Shown piece by piece: positions 4,937 through 5,537 of a stretch of DNA of 5,537 bases. The stretch is taken from assembly GCA_003229755.1 (NCBI GenBank), contig QIFJ01000228.1, positions 1-5,537 on the forward strand. Reading direction: 5' to 3'. Source of the DNA: Pseudomonadota bacterium (lineage in GTDB: Bacteria; BMS3Abin14). How positions within the stretch are numbered: the stretch's first letter is position 1; every line of letters starts with the position of its first letter. Made by a program: the position numbers and the translations under genes. The notes beneath the pieces were generated by a model. It was given only the letters and a program-made list of their open reading frames with translations. It was not told where the DNA came from and did not search any database.

Positions 4937-5380
4937 ATGTCCCTCCGGCGGAACAAAACAAGTCATATCAGTATTGGTCGAAGAGGTGAGAATAAAGCTA
5001 TCAGATACCTGCGCCGAAGAGGATACAGGATACTGACCAGAAATTTTCTGTGCAAGCTTGGTGAGATCGACATCGTTGCTCGCAAGAGAAAGACAATTGT
5101 TTTCGTGGAAGTGAGGGCCAGACGATATCCTTTCCTGGTTGATCCTCTGGCTACAGTGGATCGAAGAAAGATCGACAGGATCGTCAGGTCGGCCCGATAT
5201 TATCTCGTAAAAGAGCGCCTCGGGGAACCACCGTGCCGCTTTGATGTAATTGGAGTGACCTTGTTCGGTGGAAAGAAACCTGAAATAAGGCATATTGAGA
5301 ATGCCTTTCAGTCACGAGACGCTCAATCAGAATCAGGCAGACAATTTTTTTCAGGGGAGAACAAATGGTTTCAAGAATAA
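4937..5380 (+). CDS. yraN: UPF0102 family protein YraN, predicted nuclease fold
   Basis: YraN proteins share the restriction-endonuclease-like fold; their cellular role is not firmly established, though neighbours often link them to DNA processing. The 147-residue product shows GRRGENKAIRYLRRRGYRIL (14-33), the family motif GEIDIV (42-47, Asp45), FVEVRARR (56-63, Glu58), the helix DRRKIDRIVRSARYYL and the C-terminal CRFDVIGV (100-107) and ENAF (121-124). Asp45 and Glu58-x-Arg60 match a PD-(D/E)xK-type site with Arg in place of Lys, a common variant in the family. A tail of about 23 residues follows ENAF and overlaps comM. ATG 4937 puts 13 residues before the first motif; no Shine-Dalgarno precedes it. 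The frame runs further upstream only through the repeat tract, so longer starts are rejected. Confidence 0.9.
   Translation: MSLRRNKTSHISIGRRGENKAIRYLRRRGYRILTRNFLCKLGEIDIVARKRKTIVFVEVRARRYPFLVDPLATVDRRKIDRIVRSARYYLVKERLGEPPCRFDVIGVTLFGGKKPEIRHIENAFQSRDAQSESGRQFFSGENKWFQE
5353..5360 (+). promoter_or_regulatory. Shine-Dalgarno of comM inside yraN
   Basis: AGGGGAGA lies within the last codons of yraN and ends 4 bases before ATG 5365. It supports this comM start and coupled translation with yraN. Confidence 0.7.
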
Positions 5381-5537
5381 TGTCCTGCACCATTGAAGGT
5401 CTGGAAGCAGTTCCTGTCCAGGTCGAGCTTGATATTGCAGGCGGGTTGCCGGGCCTTTCCATCGTTGGTCTGGGGGACACTGCTGTAAGGGAAAGCAGGG
5501 AGCGGGTCCTGGCGGCCCTGAGAAACTCCGGATACAA
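5365..5537 (+). CDS. comM: ComM/YifB family Mg chelatase-like AAA+ protein, N-terminal fragment
   Basis: ComM is a hexameric AAA+ helicase that promotes branch migration during natural transformation; YifB-like homologues are also widespread in bacteria without known competence. Only the first 57 codons are in the window. They read MVSRIMSCTIEGLEAVPVQVELDIAGGLPGLSIVGLGDTAVRESRERVLAALRNSGY when joined, shown here only to note the family hallmarks: GGLPGLSIVGL (residues 26-36) and AVRESRERV (40-48). The AAA+ and Mg-chelatase C-terminal parts lie beyond the edge. The start overlaps yraN by 16 bp in another frame and has a good Shine-Dalgarno. Confidence 0.93.
   Translation, partial: MVSRIMSCTIEGLEAVPVQVELDIAGGLPGLSIVGLGDTAVRESRERVLAALRNSGY

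Noticed and set aside
4793..5293. 166-codon minus-strand open frame
   Set aside because: It is antisense to yraN and to the C-rich repeats, with glycine-rich low-complexity sequence and no recognisable domain.
5345..5351. Run of seven T in yraN as a programmed frameshift site
   Set aside because: It lies in the variable C-terminal tail; comM has its own Shine-Dalgarno and ATG, so no frameshift is needed.

Overview
The window is a run of core bacterial housekeeping genes, all on the + strand: ffh (SRP54), rpsP (S16), rimM, trmD, rplS (L19), rnhB (RNase HII), yraN (UPF0102) and the 5' end of comM/yifB. The order rpsP-rimM-trmD-rplS is a classic conserved translation operon. The flanking ffh and rnhB-yraN-comM resemble arrangements seen in Deltaproteobacteria (Desulfobacterota) and some related or candidate phyla. 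Base composition is near balanced. I would call the source a Gram-negative-type, probably uncultured, deltaproteobacterium-like lineage; this rests on synteny and is only moderately supported. No protein-coding defence, mobile or metabolic novelty is present.

Layout. Positions 1-135 are a repeat-rich spacer before ffh (136-1464). A 197-bp spacer (1465-1661) carries repeats, a possible promoter, a hairpin and a strong Shine-Dalgarno for rpsP (1662-1943, TTG start). An 82-bp spacer without the often-present KH-domain gene leads to rimM (2026-2535), whose stop codon abuts trmD (2536-3276). A 265-bp spacer holds a good sigma70-type promoter, an AT-only palindrome and a structured leader before rplS (3542-3889). 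rnhB (3899-4525) follows 9 bp later and has a terminator-like hairpin inside its first codons. Positions 4526-4936 form a 411-bp gene-free, C-rich, G-poor tract built from short repeats phased at 7 and then 8 bp. It is followed by yraN (4937-5380), which overlaps comM (5365 to window end) by 16 bp.

How the genes work together. Ffh targets nascent inner-membrane and secreted proteins. S16 and L19 are ribosomal proteins, RimM assists 30S maturation around S19 and the 16S head, and TrmD makes m1G37 in tRNAs and so guards the reading frame. RNase HII removes ribonucleotides from DNA. YraN is a predicted nuclease-fold protein and ComM a predicted AAA+ helicase linked to natural transformation.

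The most interesting material is non-coding. Unrelated short sequences in several spacers all follow a 7-bp phase, and two of the arrays form G-quadruplex motifs on the minus strand. There is also a terminator-like hairpin in the rnhB coding start, a promoter plus leader before rplS, and a short block shared by the rpsP and rplS leaders. In TrmD the residue matching the proposed catalytic Asp169 is Glu.
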